Assembly (NCBI GenBank): GCA_027031185.1
Contig: JALVEF010000535.1
Span: 1 to 6,474 of the forward strand
Reading direction: 5' to 3'
Length of the DNA: 6,474 bases
From: Saprospiraceae bacterium
GTDB lineage: Bacteria; Bacteroidota; Bacteroidia; Chitinophagales; Saprospiraceae
The notes below the pieces were generated by a model that saw only the letters and a list, made by a program, of their open reading frames with translations, was not told where the DNA came from and made no database searches. A program made the position numbers and the translations under genes. This document shows positions 6,260-6,474 of the stretch, one piece after another (the first letter of the stretch is position 1; every line of letters begins with the position of its first letter).

Positions 6260-6474
6260 GTATTTCCGCCCGACGCGCCCGCCTTTTACGCCGGCTTGCC
6301 GCCTGGGTGTCGGCTATAATTTTTCTTGTGGTGGTGCTGATGCGTCGTTTCCGAATAGAGACCGCCTATGACTTTGGCTTTTTGCCGGCTTTGAATGCCG
6401 GTATAAATAGTGTGACTGCCGTCCTGTTGATAGCGGCTCGGATAGCGATCCGCTATCGCAAAGTACAACTTCAT
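6256..6474 (+). CDS. DUF420 family membrane protein (CtaM/YozB-like), 3'-truncated
   Basis: An open frame from ATG 6256 runs 73 codons to the window edge without a stop. It overlaps the SCO-like gene by ATGA, suggesting coupled translation. Two hydrophobic helices are visible (about 16-29 and 42-64). The join RRFRIETAYDFGFLPALNAG (30-49) and the following NSVTAVLLIAA (51-61) resemble DUF420 proteins, which often sit at the end of Bacteroidota cytochrome oxidase operons. Family members in Gram-positive bacteria (CtaM/YozB) are needed for a functional aa3-type oxidase, so an assembly role is inferred. The family's usual length of about 130-180 aa means more than half the gene lies beyond the window. 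A longer frame on the opposite strand over the same bases is judged a shadow. Confidence 0.8.
   Translation, partial: MSISARRARLLRRLAAWVSAIIFLVVVLMRRFRIETAYDFGFLPALNAGINSVTAVLLIAARIAIRYRKVQLH
6429..6457 (+). repeat. Short nested direct/inverted repeat in the DUF420 gene
   Basis: GATAGCG occurs twice (6429-6435 and 6441-6447) and its complement CGCTATC once (6451-6457). Two mutually exclusive hairpins are possible: 6441-6447 with 6451-6457 (7 bp, 3-base loop) or 6429-6436 with 6450-6457 (8 bp). It lies in helix-coding sequence (IAARIAIRYR), so codon repetition may explain it. Confidence 0.35.

Noticed and set aside
6296..6320. TATAAT with an upstream TTGCCG, resembling a sigma-70 promoter
   Set aside because: The spacing is only about 13 bp, it lies inside the DUF420 coding frame, and Bacteroidota promoters follow a different consensus (TTTG / TAnnTTTG).

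Overview
The window is a stretch of a Bacteroidota-type aa3/caa3-family (A1 heme-copper) cytochrome c oxidase operon, read entirely on the + strand. The phylum assignment comes from gene order (subunit II, subunit I, heme O synthase, a short subunit III, a second subunit III with a soluble insert, subunit IV, SCO-like, DUF420) and from residue-level resemblance: the FITKYIFSMDHKMIAKQF start and GNWPGKLP end of subunit I, the NEILERDFD motif of CtaB, and two subunit III paralogues. Base composition is only moderately GC-rich by eye. A Saprospiria/Chitinophagia-like member is plausible, but the genus cannot be told.

Layout: 1-936 is the 3' part of coxB (subunit II), with an intact CuA site and, unusually, a C-terminal OmpA-type peptidoglycan-binding domain. 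985-2835 is coxA, with every heme, CuB and proton-channel residue in place. 2849-3733 is ctaB (heme O synthase). 3730-4320 is a short coxC that overlaps ctaB and contains a long hairpin-forming inverted repeat. 4336-5184 is the second coxC. 5197-5616 is coxD (subunit IV). An 11-bp terminator hairpin follows at 5619-5644. After a gap of about 115 bp come a cysteine-free SCO-like membrane protein (5732-6259) and, overlapping it by ATGA, the start of a DUF420 gene (6256 to the window end). No gene-free stretch exceeds 300 bases, and no RNA genes, CRISPR arrays or mobile elements were seen.

How they work together: subunit II takes electrons at CuA. Subunit I holds heme a and the heme a3-CuB site and pumps protons. 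The two subunit III proteins and subunit IV complete the membrane complex. CtaB makes heme O, the precursor of heme A; no heme A synthase (ctaA) lies in the window. The SCO-like and DUF420 proteins are probably assembly factors.

The most unusual points are the fusion of subunit II to a peptidoglycan-binding domain, which suggests an oxidase tethered to the cell wall, and the SCO-like protein that has lost both copper-binding cysteines but keeps a His where the third copper ligand of SCO proteins sits.
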